A stretch of 35,594 bases of DNA from Vulcanimicrobiota bacterium (GCA_019240755.1 JAFAXS010000034.1:1-35594); one strand, 5' to 3'; shown: positions 24,432 through 32,993, counted from the stretch's first letter. Numbers and translations are program-made. The notes: generated from the sequence alone by a model not told the origin.

Positions 24432-26974
24432 GCGGCCGTCGGCGGCTCCGCGGCGGCATCGCTCAACCCGCGAAACAGCATCACGCGATAGCCTTTGCTC
24501 TCGATGCCGATGGACGTCACGCAGATCTCCTCGCGCGCGTAGACGGATTCCACTTCCCAATCGTCGCGTTCGCTGTTGTACACCCGCGTATGGTAGCGCA
24601 TGCCTTGCTCGAGCAGCTGCGAAAGATCGAGCGGCACGTTGGTCGTGGCGTCGCTGACGTTGCCCACGAGCACGGCGACCTCTCGATCGCGTTGCAGCGC
24701 CACGACGCGAGCGATGCGCGAAAAGATCGGCAGCTTGTCGGAGACGTCGCGTTCGTACAGCGAGTGGGCGGAGTCGGTGTTGATCTCGCACGTGGTGAAG
24801 ATGGTCAAGACGGCTTTCGTGCGCACGGCGAAGTACGAGATCTCCCGGCCGTGGAAGGGCAGCCGCCGCAACGCGACCCACTTCCAGTTTGGGGGCACGA
24901 GCGGGTTGATCTGCGGCCGGTCGCCCGTGAGGGTGAGCCCGCAGACGCCCTCGATCGCGGCCCACAAAAACCGCGGCGGTTCCCAGGGGCTCAGCCGCAT
25001 GCCCCGATTGACCAATGAGTCGCCGTCGAACCACTCGCTGAACTGGCCCGGCACGGTGTTGTGCCGGCGTGGATCGCGGGCGTAGTGTTGGAACGATGCG
25101 CGCAAGGCGTTGACCATGAAATCGGGATGGTATCGGGCGGCCGCAAACGCGTACCACCACGTTAGGCCGGGCCAAACTCCGCCGAGGAGTCCCGAGAACG
25201 CCGCGGGATCGTAGCGCGGATCCAGCGCCGAGGCGGTGCGCAATCCGGCCTCGGTCCAAAAGTCCGGCGAGTTCAAGCGCGAAATGACGCGGAATCCGGT
25301 CTCGTCATCGCAGGCGTTGAACATGACCGGAAACACTTCGTCGCCGGTGACGTCGGTGTGCGGATTGCCCCGGGTGTCAACGTTCAAGTAGAAGAGGCCG
25401 TTCTTCGAGTTGATCAAGTGACGCCCCATCGCCACCTGAATCTTCGCGGCGGCGTCTGCAAAGTTTCGGATGTCGGCGTCGTTTTCGTCCATTCGTTCGG
25501 CGAGATGGGTCAGCGCCCGCAGCGCCGCGGCACACTCGGCGTTGATCTCGGTGACCGCGCCGTTGATCGAGTAGTTTGGAATGATGTTGCGCCAGCTGGC
25601 GATCGCCCAGACGTTCCCACGCGGATCGTCGGCCGTGCAGACGACGAGGTCGCGTTGATCCATTTGCGATACGATGTACCGCCCGGCGCGCTGCAGGGCC
25701 GGGAAGATTCGGCGCAGCCAGTCTTCGTCGTTGGTGCAGCGGAAGTGATGGTTGGCGGCCATGATGAAGAGCGGCGTGTCGTCGTTGATGTTCAGTCCGT
25801 CGTCTTCCACTTTTCCGGTGAGCGCGTTGACGAACTCGGGAAGCTTACCGTTGGGATACTGCAAGCGTGCCGCCGTGTCGAGCAGCGAACGAGAAAACTC
25901 GGGCGCGAAGTAGTCGCAGCCCATGACGAACCATGCCGAGTCGCGAATGACCACGTTCGACGTGACGCCGGGATCGTTGGTGAAGAGCCAGCCGATCGGA
26001 TAGCGCGCCATCACGCGCCGCATGTTGACCTTGCTCCAGAGCGCGCCGTCGTTGATGACGTCATCCGGCGTAATGACCTCGCCGCGATGCAGTTCGTCGT
26101 CCAGCGCGGTGAGTGTATGCTCGAGCGATTCCAAGCCCGAAACGCCGGCGAAGTGCTTGAGCCCCTGCTGATCCGATTGTTCGTAAATGCCGGTCTTGAA
26201 TGCGAACCGCTCGGACTTTCCTGGGCCGATGACGACGTCGAGCTGAAGGCTGCCGAGAATGTCGCCGTGAGCGTCCGTGGCGTTGCTCAGCGGCGCCGTC
26301 CGCGACATGCTGTACACGTTGCCGAAGTCGAAGCTGGTTTCGTACGCGGCGGGTTCGCGCGTCAGGCCGAAGACGCGAACCGGGCTGTCGGCGCTCGCGG
26401 TACGCGCCACGAGCGCGAAGCTGCCGGGATCGTATGCGGCCGTCACGTCGTCGCTGGTGTCCCCCCGCAGCCGCGCGAAGCCGTTGATGCGAAGCTCTTG
26501 TTCGTGGGCGCCGCGGTTCTCGAGCTGCACCATTTGGTAGAGCACCGGCGGATCGGACTGCTTCGAATCGTGCACCGAGCTCAGCGGCAGGAACGTGGTT
26601 TCCGTGATGTAGATCGATCCGCCGACGTCGAATCGCCGGCGTAGAAAGGCGGGATGAATCTCAACCGCCACTTCCTCGAGGTCGAGCAGCAGCGGCGTGT
26701 AGACCTTCATCGCCTCCGTCATCGCGAACGAGCCGGCGTCGCGCAGCGGGCGTCCGGCGATCGAGAAGCGGATCGCGATGGATCCGATCACGGTCTGCCC
26801 GCGCGCAATGCAAAACACGCGCTCCACGTCGCCGGTATTTTTCGTGTTGACCCACAGCTCGGTGTTGCCGAAGCTCGGCCCCATGCCCAGCCGGCCCGCC
26901 GTCGTGCGATAGCTCGGCAAAGCGAGCGCGGGATCGATGTGATACGTCGAGGATTTCTCGGCGGCCGTGCTCAT
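24428..26974 (-). CDS. Six-hairpin (alpha/alpha)6 glycosidase-like protein, family unassigned
   Basis: An 848-residue protein with no signal peptide, so probably cytoplasmic. The N-terminal third is beta-rich (TTAGRLGMGPSFGNTELWVN). The rest looks like an (alpha/alpha)6 barrel: NDPGVTSNVVIRDSAWFVMG, INDDTPLFIMAANHHF, GLLGGVWPGLTWWYAFAAAR, PGQFSEWFDGDSLVNRGMRL followed by SPWEPPRFLWAAIEGV, then a small C-terminal beta domain. The PGQ-x-x-E-W-F-D-G and final P-x-FLWA pattern resembles amylo-alpha-1,6-glucosidase, GH94/GH116-type or related six-hairpin enzymes. The acidic residues in RDSAW, NINDDTP and EWFDGDS are candidate catalytic positions. ATG 26974 is preceded by a hairpin with GAGG in its loop. 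The stop overlaps the S9 peptidase start, so the two are translationally coupled. Substrate unknown. Confidence 0.75.
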   Translation of the reverse strand: MSTAAEKSSTYHIDPALALPSYRTTAGRLGMGPSFGNTELWVNTKNTGDVERVFCIARGQTVIGSIAIRFSIAGRPLRDAGSFAMTEAMKVYTPLLLDLEEVAVEIHPAFLRRRFDVGGSIYITETTFLPLSSVHDSKQSDPPVLYQMVQLENRGAHEQELRINGFARLRGDTSDDVTAAYDPGSFALVARTASADSPVRVFGLTREPAAYETSFDFGNVYSMSRTAPLSNATDAHGDILGSLQLDVVIGPGKSERFAFKTGIYEQSDQQGLKHFAGVSGLESLEHTLTALDDELHRGEVITPDDVINDGALWSKVNMRRVMARYPIGWLFTNDPGVTSNVVIRDSAWFVMGCDYFAPEFSRSLLDTAARLQYPNGKLPEFVNALTGKVEDDGLNINDDTPLFIMAANHHFRCTNDEDWLRRIFPALQRAGRYIVSQMDQRDLVVCTADDPRGNVWAIASWRNIIPNYSINGAVTEINAECAAALRALTHLAERMDENDADIRNFADAAAKIQVAMGRHLINSKNGLFYLNVDTRGNPHTDVTGDEVFPVMFNACDDETGFRVISRLNSPDFWTEAGLRTASALDPRYDPAAFSGLLGGVWPGLTWWYAFAAARYHPDFMVNALRASFQHYARDPRRHNTVPGQFSEWFDGDSLVNRGMRLSPWEPPRFLWAAIEGVCGLTLTGDRPQINPLVPPNWKWVALRRLPFHGREISYFAVRTKAVLTIFTTCEINTDSAHSLYERDVSDKLPIFSRIARVVALQRDREVAVLVGNVSDATTNVPLDLSQLLEQGMRYHTRVYNSERDDWEVESVYAREEICVTSIGIESKGYRVMLFRGLSDAAAEPPTAA

Positions 26975-26976
26975 CC

Positions 26977-26997
26977 GGGGCTGTTAGCCTCAGCCCC
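26977..26997 (-). promoter_or_regulatory. Stem-loop at the start of the glycosidase gene
   Basis: GGGGCT (26977-26982) and AGCCCC (26992-26997) form a 6-bp stem with a nine-base loop. On the minus strand the loop carries GAGG, a possible Shine-Dalgarno, and the stem ends two bases before ATG 26974. It could modulate translation or attenuate read-through from the NHL lipoprotein gene at 27022. There is no following U-tract, so a simple intrinsic terminator is unlikely. Confidence 0.35.
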
Positions 26998-27021
26998 TGT
27001 CACTCTCCCGCCGAGAGCCGG

Positions 27022-27966
27022 TTATTCCGGCGGCGGCCACACGGCGATGCCGTCGGTCCAGGCGCTCTTGTTCCACTCGGGCGCATGGATCGTTCCGACC
27101 ATCTTTCCCGCGGGATAGGTGAATATCTCGACGTCGAAGTTGTAGAAGTTCGTCACGTAGAGCAGACCGTAGTCGGCGTTGAACGCCATGCGATAGGCGG
27201 TGCCGGGTACGGTGATGGTTCCGAGCGACGCACCCTTTTGCGAGTAGATGTGGATCGGACCGTTGCCGTCGGCGACCAGAAGATTACCGGATCCGTCTTC
27301 CGCCATCCCCCAGGGCGAGCCGAACGTTACGCCAAGGTCGTGGGGTTGTCCGCGACCCCGGCGGAAACGCGCGATGTGGCCGTTCCCAGAGTTGTCTGAG
27401 TACGAAACGAACACGTCTTTGCTCGACGGATCGCGGACGAGACTCAGCGCTTGAAACGAGTTGCTGATCGTGGTGGTGCGCAGCGGTGAGCTGCCTGTGG
27501 ACCCATACCACGACAGCGAGCCAGGTCCGAACTGGCCGTCGGGACCGAAGTTCGAAGCATAGAGGTGTTGACCGTTTTTGACGGCGATGACGTCGGAGAC
27601 GTTGTATCCGGGGACGATGAAGCGTGACGGCTGCGAGGCGCCCTTCGGATACACCGCGATATCGCCGACGCCCGGTCCTTCGGTCCCAATTCCTTGATCC
27701 GCGACGTACAGGTTCGCCAATGCGTCGGTATGCAAGCCCTCGGGTCCGTTGGAGTCCGCAAGTTGTCCGGTCTGCTGGTACTGACCCTTCACCAGCGTGA
27801 ACGTGTCGATCGTGCCGCCGACCGATCCGACGTAGACGAGCGCTGCCGCATGCCGCGGCGGTGCGCTTTGGGGGCGAACGATTGCGGCGCGTTGCGGCAA
27901 CGCGGAATTCATCGGGGCACTACAGCCCGCTAGCATAACGGCGATCGCGAACGGTGTAAAGCGCAA
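27022..27966 (-). CDS. NHL-like beta-propeller lipoprotein
   Basis: A 314-residue lipoprotein with signal MRFTPFAIAVMLAGC (Cys15). It starts at TTG 27966, supported by a strong AAAGGAG seven bases upstream. The mature part has repeated blade segments such as LYVADQGIGT, GSGNLLVADGNGPIHIYSQKG and YGLLYVTNFYNFDVEIFTYP, typical of NHL/SMP-30-type propellers. These usually serve as binding scaffolds; no catalytic site is recognised. It is divergent from the related lipoprotein gene at 28068, and the short space between them must carry both promoters. Confidence 0.8.
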   Translation of the reverse strand: MRFTPFAIAVMLAGCSAPMNSALPQRAAIVRPQSAPPRHAAALVYVGSVGGTIDTFTLVKGQYQQTGQLADSNGPEGLHTDALANLYVADQGIGTEGPGVGDIAVYPKGASQPSRFIVPGYNVSDVIAVKNGQHLYASNFGPDGQFGPGSLSWYGSTGSSPLRTTTISNSFQALSLVRDPSSKDVFVSYSDNSGNGHIARFRRGRGQPHDLGVTFGSPWGMAEDGSGNLLVADGNGPIHIYSQKGASLGTITVPGTAYRMAFNADYGLLYVTNFYNFDVEIFTYPAGKMVGTIHAPEWNKSAWTDGIAVWPPPE

Positions 27967-28067
27967 CGGTGGCTCCTTTCCGACGGGTTTTCATGTTCGC
28001 CGGCAAACGTGAAAAAACTCTGAAATCGCCGCATGACTTGTCGCCGCCGTTCCGAAAGCGTTCGGCC

Positions 28068-29054
28068 ATGCAGCCGATCTATCGCCGTTGCAGGATGCTT
28101 CTGGCGTGCCTGTTGGCTTCGTGCACGGGTCACTGGACGCAGCCGCAGGTGATGCCGGCAACGCGCGTGGCGGCGCCGTCGTTGGCCAAGCATAGGCGCG
28201 CAGCACCATTGACCGAGCTGGCAAATTTAGACTACAGCAGTGGAACCATCACGGTCTTTACGATCCAAAATAACAAGGCGACCGTGAAAGCGCAGTTTAC
28301 TCCCGGTGGGGGCTACGCGCAAGGTATCGCGATGGATCGGCACGGGCTGATCTATACGACGATTTCCGCTCCGGGCTCGAATCCATGCGCGGCCTGCGTC
28401 GCGGTCTTTACGGACTCGGGAAAACCGGTGGCCCAGCTCCCCGCGCCGATCTTGCCGGGCGCGCCAGGTGCGCCTTCGCTGACCGACGTCTCGGTCGACG
28501 CCCAACACAACGTCTACGTGAGCGACTACGGGCAGCAGGCCGTGTACTTTTATTCCGGCCTCGAAAGAACCGGCGCCGCGCCGACGGTGATCGTCCAACA
28601 GTCGCAAAACGCCGCTTCGGTCTTGGCCACGCCGAGCGGCGCCAATGTTTTGGTCTCGGGCGGCTGTGGGTTTGCCAGCGTTCGGCCGTACACGCGCGTG
28701 ACCCGCGGTCACTATCAGCAAGGCTCCTGCTTCGGCATCGGAACGATCGCGTTGATAGGAGGCGCAGTGGACGAGGCGCTCGAGACGTTTACGCCGGTTG
28801 ATGGGGTATTCGGCGCCGTTTCGGTGAGCTCGCCCAAGGGAGGGACAATCTTTTACACTCCCGATCTACCATATGCGTCCATCAGCGGCGTCGCATTGAA
28901 CCACGACGCTTCGGTGGCCTATGTGGCTAACGCTCACAAACAATGCGTCTATGCGTTCGCCCGTCCCGCGAAGGGGTGGCTGCTGGGCGGCGAGCCGATG
29001 GTAGTAGCGACGTATAAAGGTTTCAAGAACTTAGACATTATCGCCGCGCCATGA
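28068..29054 (+). CDS. NHL-like beta-propeller lipoprotein
   Basis: A product of about 328 residues. ATG 28068 begins MQPIYRRCRMLLACLLASC, a lipoprotein-like signal with Cys19; an ATG at 28095 would shorten it, and an upstream in-frame start at 27969 would add 33 residues without signal character. The mature part contains propeller-like segments (YAQGIAMDRHGLIYTTI, SVDAQHNVYVSDYGQQAVYF, GVALNHDASVAYVANAHKQ). It is a distant relative of the neighbouring lipoproteins at 27022 and 29161. Function unknown. The ribosome-binding site is poor (GAAAGCG). Confidence 0.75.
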   Translation: MQPIYRRCRMLLACLLASCTGHWTQPQVMPATRVAAPSLAKHRRAAPLTELANLDYSSGTITVFTIQNNKATVKAQFTPGGGYAQGIAMDRHGLIYTTISAPGSNPCAACVAVFTDSGKPVAQLPAPILPGAPGAPSLTDVSVDAQHNVYVSDYGQQAVYFYSGLERTGAAPTVIVQQSQNAASVLATPSGANVLVSGGCGFASVRPYTRVTRGHYQQGSCFGIGTIALIGGAVDEALETFTPVDGVFGAVSVSSPKGGTIFYTPDLPYASISGVALNHDASVAYVANAHKQCVYAFARPAKGWLLGGEPMVVATYKGFKNLDIIAAP

Positions 29055-29093
29055 AAGCGCAGTATCTCGCTTATGCGGGAGCCGGTTAGAAAT

Positions 29094-29113
29094 CTGAAGC
29101 TTCAGGCTTTTTT
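29094..29113 (+). terminator. Weak terminator-like palindrome with T-run
   Basis: CTGAAGCTTCAG (29094-29105) is a perfect 12-base palindrome, followed by GC and six T residues (29108-29113). It lies 40 bases after the lipoprotein stop at 29054. With a realistic four-base loop the stem is only about 4 bp, so termination strength would be low. Confidence 0.3.
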
Positions 29114-29160
29114 CACTTCCCGTCTGTATCGTGGGCCAAACTCTCGTTTCGGAGGCTTCA

Positions 29161-30120
29161 ATGCTCGCAAAACACACGCATATTCAAACCGCCCTAGTGG
29201 CGGTGGTCGCCCTATTGGCCGGTTGTTCCGGCTCTGCCGGCTCGCCGGGTATGGCGGGAATGTCTTCCTTCTCGCCCGGGCTCACCCCGGCGGTTCTCTC
29301 GCCGCGCGTCAGTCCGGCGGGAAGCCACCTGAAGAACACGCTCTTCGTCGTGGATCTCAACGCGGCGGTGACGCTCTTCCCGGGGAACATCAATCAGAAG
29401 AACCCCTCGCCACTCGGTCAGATCACGCAAGGCGTGACGCGCGGCGTCGGCGTGACGATCGATCGCAATGGCACGCTCTACGTTTCAAGCAGCGGCGGTA
29501 AAGTGACGAACGTCGCAGAGTACAAGCGTGGAAGCTCGTCACCGTTCTTCAACATCTTCAAGGGTCTATACGTTCCGGGACTCCTCGCCGTCGATTCGTC
29601 GGGCAACCTGTTCGTCACGGACACCGGTCCATCGCTTTTGGTTTATCCGCCGGGCGCGTCGTCGCCGAGCGAGACAATCAAGGTCCCGTTCGTTGGGCGT
29701 ACGCCCGCTGTCGCCGGCTTAGCGTTCGATGCGAAAGGCGATCTCTTGATCGGCACGTTTGAAGTGGAACATCAGCTCTCCAACGTGTATAGTCTGCCTC
29801 CGGGATCGACGCAGCCGGTCAACTTGAACCTCCAATCGCTTCCCGGCGGCGCCGTCGGCGCCGACAAGCTCGGTAACATCTACGTCGGCGGTTCGGGCGG
29901 ATTCATCAACGTTTATCCCTCGGGCAGCACGACGCCGTCGCGCACCATCAACGCGGGCAGCGCGGGATTCTATAGCGAGCTGACCGTAGCGCCGAACGGA
30001 ACGATCTACTGGCCGAACTACGACTCGGGCGAAATGTTCGAGTTCGCGCCCGGCGCCTCGGCGCCGACCAACGTGTTCCTCGGCGGCGGCGGCGTAGATG
30101 CGGCCGTGGGCCGCTTTTAG
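29161..30120 (+). CDS. NHL-like beta-propeller lipoprotein
   Basis: A 319-residue lipoprotein. ATG 29161 is supported by GGAGG at 29151-29155 and begins the signal MLAKHTHIQTALVAVVALLA with lipobox Cys22. An in-frame start at 29131 is less likely. The mature part has NHL-like strands: GVTIDRNGTLYVSSSGGK, LAVDSSGNLFVTDTGPSLLV, LAFDAKGDLLIGTFE and GADKLGNIYVGGSGGFINVY. It is likely a rigid extracytoplasmic binding scaffold. It ends just before a strong hairpin terminator. Confidence 0.82.
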   Translation: MLAKHTHIQTALVAVVALLAGCSGSAGSPGMAGMSSFSPGLTPAVLSPRVSPAGSHLKNTLFVVDLNAAVTLFPGNINQKNPSPLGQITQGVTRGVGVTIDRNGTLYVSSSGGKVTNVAEYKRGSSSPFFNIFKGLYVPGLLAVDSSGNLFVTDTGPSLLVYPPGASSPSETIKVPFVGRTPAVAGLAFDAKGDLLIGTFEVEHQLSNVYSLPPGSTQPVNLNLQSLPGGAVGADKLGNIYVGGSGGFINVYPSGSTTPSRTINAGSAGFYSELTVAPNGTIYWPNYDSGEMFEFAPGASAPTNVFLGGGGVDAAVGRF

Positions 30121-30135
30121 CCTCGGCGACGCGCG

Positions 30136-30175
30136 AAGGGTCCAGGCGGAACGCCACCTGGACCCTTGTGCAATT
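30136..30175 (+). terminator. Intrinsic terminator after the 29161 lipoprotein gene
   Basis: AAGGGTCCAGG (30136-30146) pairs perfectly with CCTGGACCCTT (30157-30167) around a ten-base loop, followed by GTGCAATTTT. It is a strong 11-bp stem placed 16 bases after the lipoprotein stop. It lies between convergent genes, so it may also block transcription from the minus strand. Confidence 0.8.
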
Positions 30176-30715
30176 TTACTTGCCGACGTTGATTCCGATG
30201 TAGTAGGTCACGCAACTAGCCGAACAGATGCTGACCTGTTGCTTGTAGACGTACAGCTTCGTGGGTTTCGGCGGTTTCTTACCTTTCGTGATCGTATCCA
30301 GCTCGTAGTAGCCCTTGCTTTGGCACGTCTTGGGCACTTTGCACTTATACGGTCCGCTCCAGGTGGCCCTCAGCGGCTCGATCGCATCGCAATCTTTGGC
30401 CTTGGTCGAACAGACGTCGCCGCTCCACGTGTAGTCCTGCGTGGTGCTGCACTGATCGCTCGAGGGGCCGTAGCACCATGAGATCCTCAGGCCCTTCGAC
30501 AGCGAGAACGTAAAGCAACCCGCAGTAAATTTCTTGGGACAAGCGGCGTCGCTTCGCGCACCGAACGCCGTGAGGCCGTCGCCGGCCCGCTGCGACGCGG
30601 ACGGAATCTCGTTCCCGGGCCCACCTGGGACCGTGGAGCCACCGGTACACGCCGATAAGAGAAACGCCGCCGATACTGTTATCGCCGGCACGGACCATCG
30701 CGAGATAACGCGCAT
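30176..30715 (-). CDS. Cysteine-rich small lipoprotein, function unknown
   Basis: A 179-residue product with a lipoprotein signal (MRVISRWSVPAITVSAAFLLSAC, Cys23). ATG 30715 follows GGAGG. The mature part contains ten or more cysteines arranged in pairs (ACPKKFTAGC, WCYGPSSDQC, VCSTKAKDC, YKCKVPKTC, ICSASC). They probably form several disulfides in a compact extracytoplasmic domain. No known family is recognised and the sequence has no catalytic signature. The gene is convergent with the NHL lipoprotein and divergent from the TPR protein at 30847. Confidence 0.75.
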   Translation of the reverse strand: MRVISRWSVPAITVSAAFLLSACTGGSTVPGGPGNEIPSASQRAGDGLTAFGARSDAACPKKFTAGCFTFSLSKGLRISWCYGPSSDQCSTTQDYTWSGDVCSTKAKDCDAIEPLRATWSGPYKCKVPKTCQSKGYYELDTITKGKKPPKPTKLYVYKQQVSICSASCVTYYIGINVGK

Positions 30716-30825
30716 GATGGATTTGCCTCCATTGTGACTTCGAGATGTTCGCTTGGGGTGGGCGGCATTACCGAAAACCTCGGACGGTTCCTGGAAAAGT
30801 AATGGGTGGGCTTGCCCAAGAAAGA

Positions 30826-30843
30826 GACGGCCGAAAGGCGGTC
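30826..30843 (+). promoter_or_regulatory. GAAA-tetraloop hairpin containing the ribosome-binding site
   Basis: GACGGCC (30826-30832), GAAA, GGCGGTC (30837-30843) form a 7-bp stem with one G-G mismatch and a GNRA-type tetraloop. The Shine-Dalgarno AAAGG lies in the loop and stem, three bases before ATG 30847 at the hairpin end. It may keep translation low. A second small hairpin, TGGGC TT GCCCA, lies just upstream at about 30807-30818. Confidence 0.4.
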
Positions 30844-30846
30844 CGC

Positions 30847-32319
30847 ATGAAGACCCTCGCCGTTACTGTCGTTTCGATCTTCGCGCTGCTTCCGGCTGCC
30901 GTTTTCGCGACGGGCGGCTTAGAACGGCCAACCGCCGTCGCGTGGATCCACCATCCGGTTTCACCCGTCGCCGCGGCGCAGGCAGCATTCGACCGGGGCC
31001 TTATGGAGTATTACGCCTATAACCCCGAGGCGGCGGAGCATAACTTCTACGCGGCTGCGGATCTGGACCGCCACTGCGCTATGGCATACTGGGGCATCGC
31101 GGTGAGCAACGCGCCGAATCTCAACGTGGACGCGACCGACGATCGCTCGGAGCAGGCCCGCGAGGCGATCCAGCAGGCGAAGTCGCTCGAAAAGTATGCG
31201 TCGGCGGAAGATCGCGCGTTCATCGACGCTGCGTCGGCGCGCTTCGACGACCAAACCAAGGCGTCGGCGCCGGTACTGCTCGCAGCCTACCGCGATGCGC
31301 TGCAAAAAATCGCGGCGGCGTACCCGAGCGATCCGGACGCCGCAGGCCTCTACGCAGAGTCGGCGCTCTACGTCGCCGTGGGCGACCAGAGCAACGGCTC
31401 GCCGGCCGAACGCGCGGCACGTAAGACGCGGGTCGCGGCGCTGCTGCCGCTCTTTGCGAGCAGTCTGGCGCGTTTCCCGAACCACGTGGGCCTCTTGCAT
31501 TTCTACATTCATACCGCGCAGCTCGCCGCGAAATCCGCTCTTGCAGTAGACGCCGCAATGCGACTCGCGTCGTACGCCCTTCCTGCGGAAGACTCGCATC
31601 TGACCCACATGCCGGGGCATGTTTTCTTCGACGTCGGTCTGTACGCGCCGGCGGTGGACGTCGGACGCCGCTCGGTGGCGATGGACTTCGCCGACTTTGC
31701 GTGCTGCCACCCGGGCTACTATAGCGGCCCGCGGTACTATCACGCGCACAACGTCAGCTTTCTGCTCTATGCGCTCACCGAGACGGGCCGCCTTTCGGAA
31801 GCGTTAGCCGCGGCGCGACGTGAGGACGATCCGTACTTCCTGGCGATCCAGCTCGTTGCGGCGCGGGATTGGCGCGGCGTGCTTGCCGTTCCTTATACGA
31901 AGGGCAAGTTGCGCACGCTGCCGTTTGCGCGCGGCCTGGCGTTCGCCAAACTGGGCAACGCGGCGATGGCGGCGCAGGCGCGCGGCGAGATCGCAAGCGC
32001 CGACGCGAGTTCCGCATACGACGTCGCCGTTGTAGCGGCGATGCGGGCAACGCTTTCGGGCGAGATCGCAATGCTTGCGCACGACGACGCAAAGGCGCTG
32101 CAATCGCTGACCGAGGCGTCCGCGCAGGCCGCCAAGGCCGACGCGATCGGCGCGGAGTTTCCGGACCTCTACTACTATTCACCGCACATGGCGCTGGCCG
32201 CGCTGGCAATGCGACTTGGAAGGACCGACGTCGCGAAGGCCGCCCTGCAGGCGGAGCTCAACGCGAGCCCGCGGTCGCCAATAGCAGAGAAAGCGCTAAC
32301 GGAACTGGCGTCGCACTAA
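30847..32319 (+). CDS. Exported tetratricopeptide-repeat protein with conserved histidines
   Basis: A product of about 490 residues. ATG 30847 gives the signal peptide MKTLAVTVVSIFALLPAAVFA and has AAAGGCGG just upstream; the frame is open a further 34 codons but without signal character. The mature part is helical with TPR-type pairs: RGLMEYYAYNPEAAEHNFYA, DRHCAMAYWGIAVSNAPNLN, then FYIHTAQLA, DSHLTHMPGHVFFDVGLY and HAHNVSFLLYAL. The HMPGH and HAHN histidines are typical of a conserved family of exported TPR proteins in diverse environmental bacteria and may bind a cofactor or metal. No enzyme activity is assigned. The gene ends 21 bases before a convergent lipoprotein. Confidence 0.8.
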   Translation: MKTLAVTVVSIFALLPAAVFATGGLERPTAVAWIHHPVSPVAAAQAAFDRGLMEYYAYNPEAAEHNFYAAADLDRHCAMAYWGIAVSNAPNLNVDATDDRSEQAREAIQQAKSLEKYASAEDRAFIDAASARFDDQTKASAPVLLAAYRDALQKIAAAYPSDPDAAGLYAESALYVAVGDQSNGSPAERAARKTRVAALLPLFASSLARFPNHVGLLHFYIHTAQLAAKSALAVDAAMRLASYALPAEDSHLTHMPGHVFFDVGLYAPAVDVGRRSVAMDFADFACCHPGYYSGPRYYHAHNVSFLLYALTETGRLSEALAAARREDDPYFLAIQLVAARDWRGVLAVPYTKGKLRTLPFARGLAFAKLGNAAMAAQARGEIASADASSAYDVAVVAAMRATLSGEIAMLAHDDAKALQSLTEASAQAAKADAIGAEFPDLYYYSPHMALAALAMRLGRTDVAKAALQAELNASPRSPIAEKALTELASH

Positions 32320-32340
32320 GCGGATCGCGGCGCGGCGCCA

Positions 32341-32952
32341 TTAGAACTGCATCCCTAGGATGTGAAGGTGCGCATCGATGTTTGCGCTCGGTCGCGCGCG
32401 CGCCGATTCGAGATACATGAAGTGACGATCGTCTCTGCCGATCCCGTTGAACTCCCATTCCGTCACGCGCGCGTCGGGGTAACCCGATTTTGCGATCGCA
32501 GTGCGTGCGGTCTTCGTAAGGTTCGTAAACGCAATCGCGTTGGGATCGAAGGCGTGCGCGTCAACCTTTGCGGCCGTGATCGGTCCGCCGTCGAGCGACA
32601 TGAGTTTCACCGGCGCCGGGCCGGAGAGCGCGCCGTCCGGAGCGACAATATAGCGATCGACGTTGATGCGATGGGCAGGTTCCTGAACTTCAACCGTTAG
32701 GCCGCTGACGCGATCGGCCGAGATGGACGTGACGCGCAGCGGGCGCCCGGAGCGCTGGGCAATGGCGTCGAGTGCTTGGAGCACTGCGTGCCCGTCCGTC
32801 AGGAACGGATCGATCGGGCCGCCGCCGACGTTTGCCGCCGCGAGGGCCGGATCGCCGGAACCGTAGGAGCCGTGCGCCGACGAGGCGCCGGAGCAGCCGC
32901 ACACCAAGCAGCCCACGGCAAAGCTCAACGTGGCGATAATCAAACGCAACAT
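32341..32952 (-). CDS. Small lipoprotein of unknown function
   Basis: A 203-residue product with signal MLRLIIATLSFAVGCLVCGC (lipobox Cys20, with a second Cys at 18). The mature part includes LTDGHAVLQALDAIAQRSGR and VEVQEPAHRINVDRYIVAPD, and looks like a mixed alpha/beta domain. It contains the sequence KSGYPDARVTEWEFNGIGRD near the end. I do not recognise a family. It is divergent from the DUF2277 gene, with 41 bases between starts. Confidence 0.72.
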   Translation of the reverse strand: MLRLIIATLSFAVGCLVCGCSGASSAHGSYGSGDPALAAANVGGGPIDPFLTDGHAVLQALDAIAQRSGRPLRVTSISADRVSGLTVEVQEPAHRINVDRYIVAPDGALSGPAPVKLMSLDGGPITAAKVDAHAFDPNAIAFTNLTKTARTAIAKSGYPDARVTEWEFNGIGRDDRHFMYLESARARPSANIDAHLHILGMQF

Positions 32953-32993
32953 CGTGCGAGGAGTTCCCGCTCCACCGTTGCAAACCTACAAAC

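Noticed and set aside
24432-25259. Upstream extension of the S9 peptidase frame by 276 codons
   Set aside because: The extension is Arg/Pro-rich and runs inside the glycosidase gene in another frame. ATG 24431 gives a signal peptide and a classic overlap.
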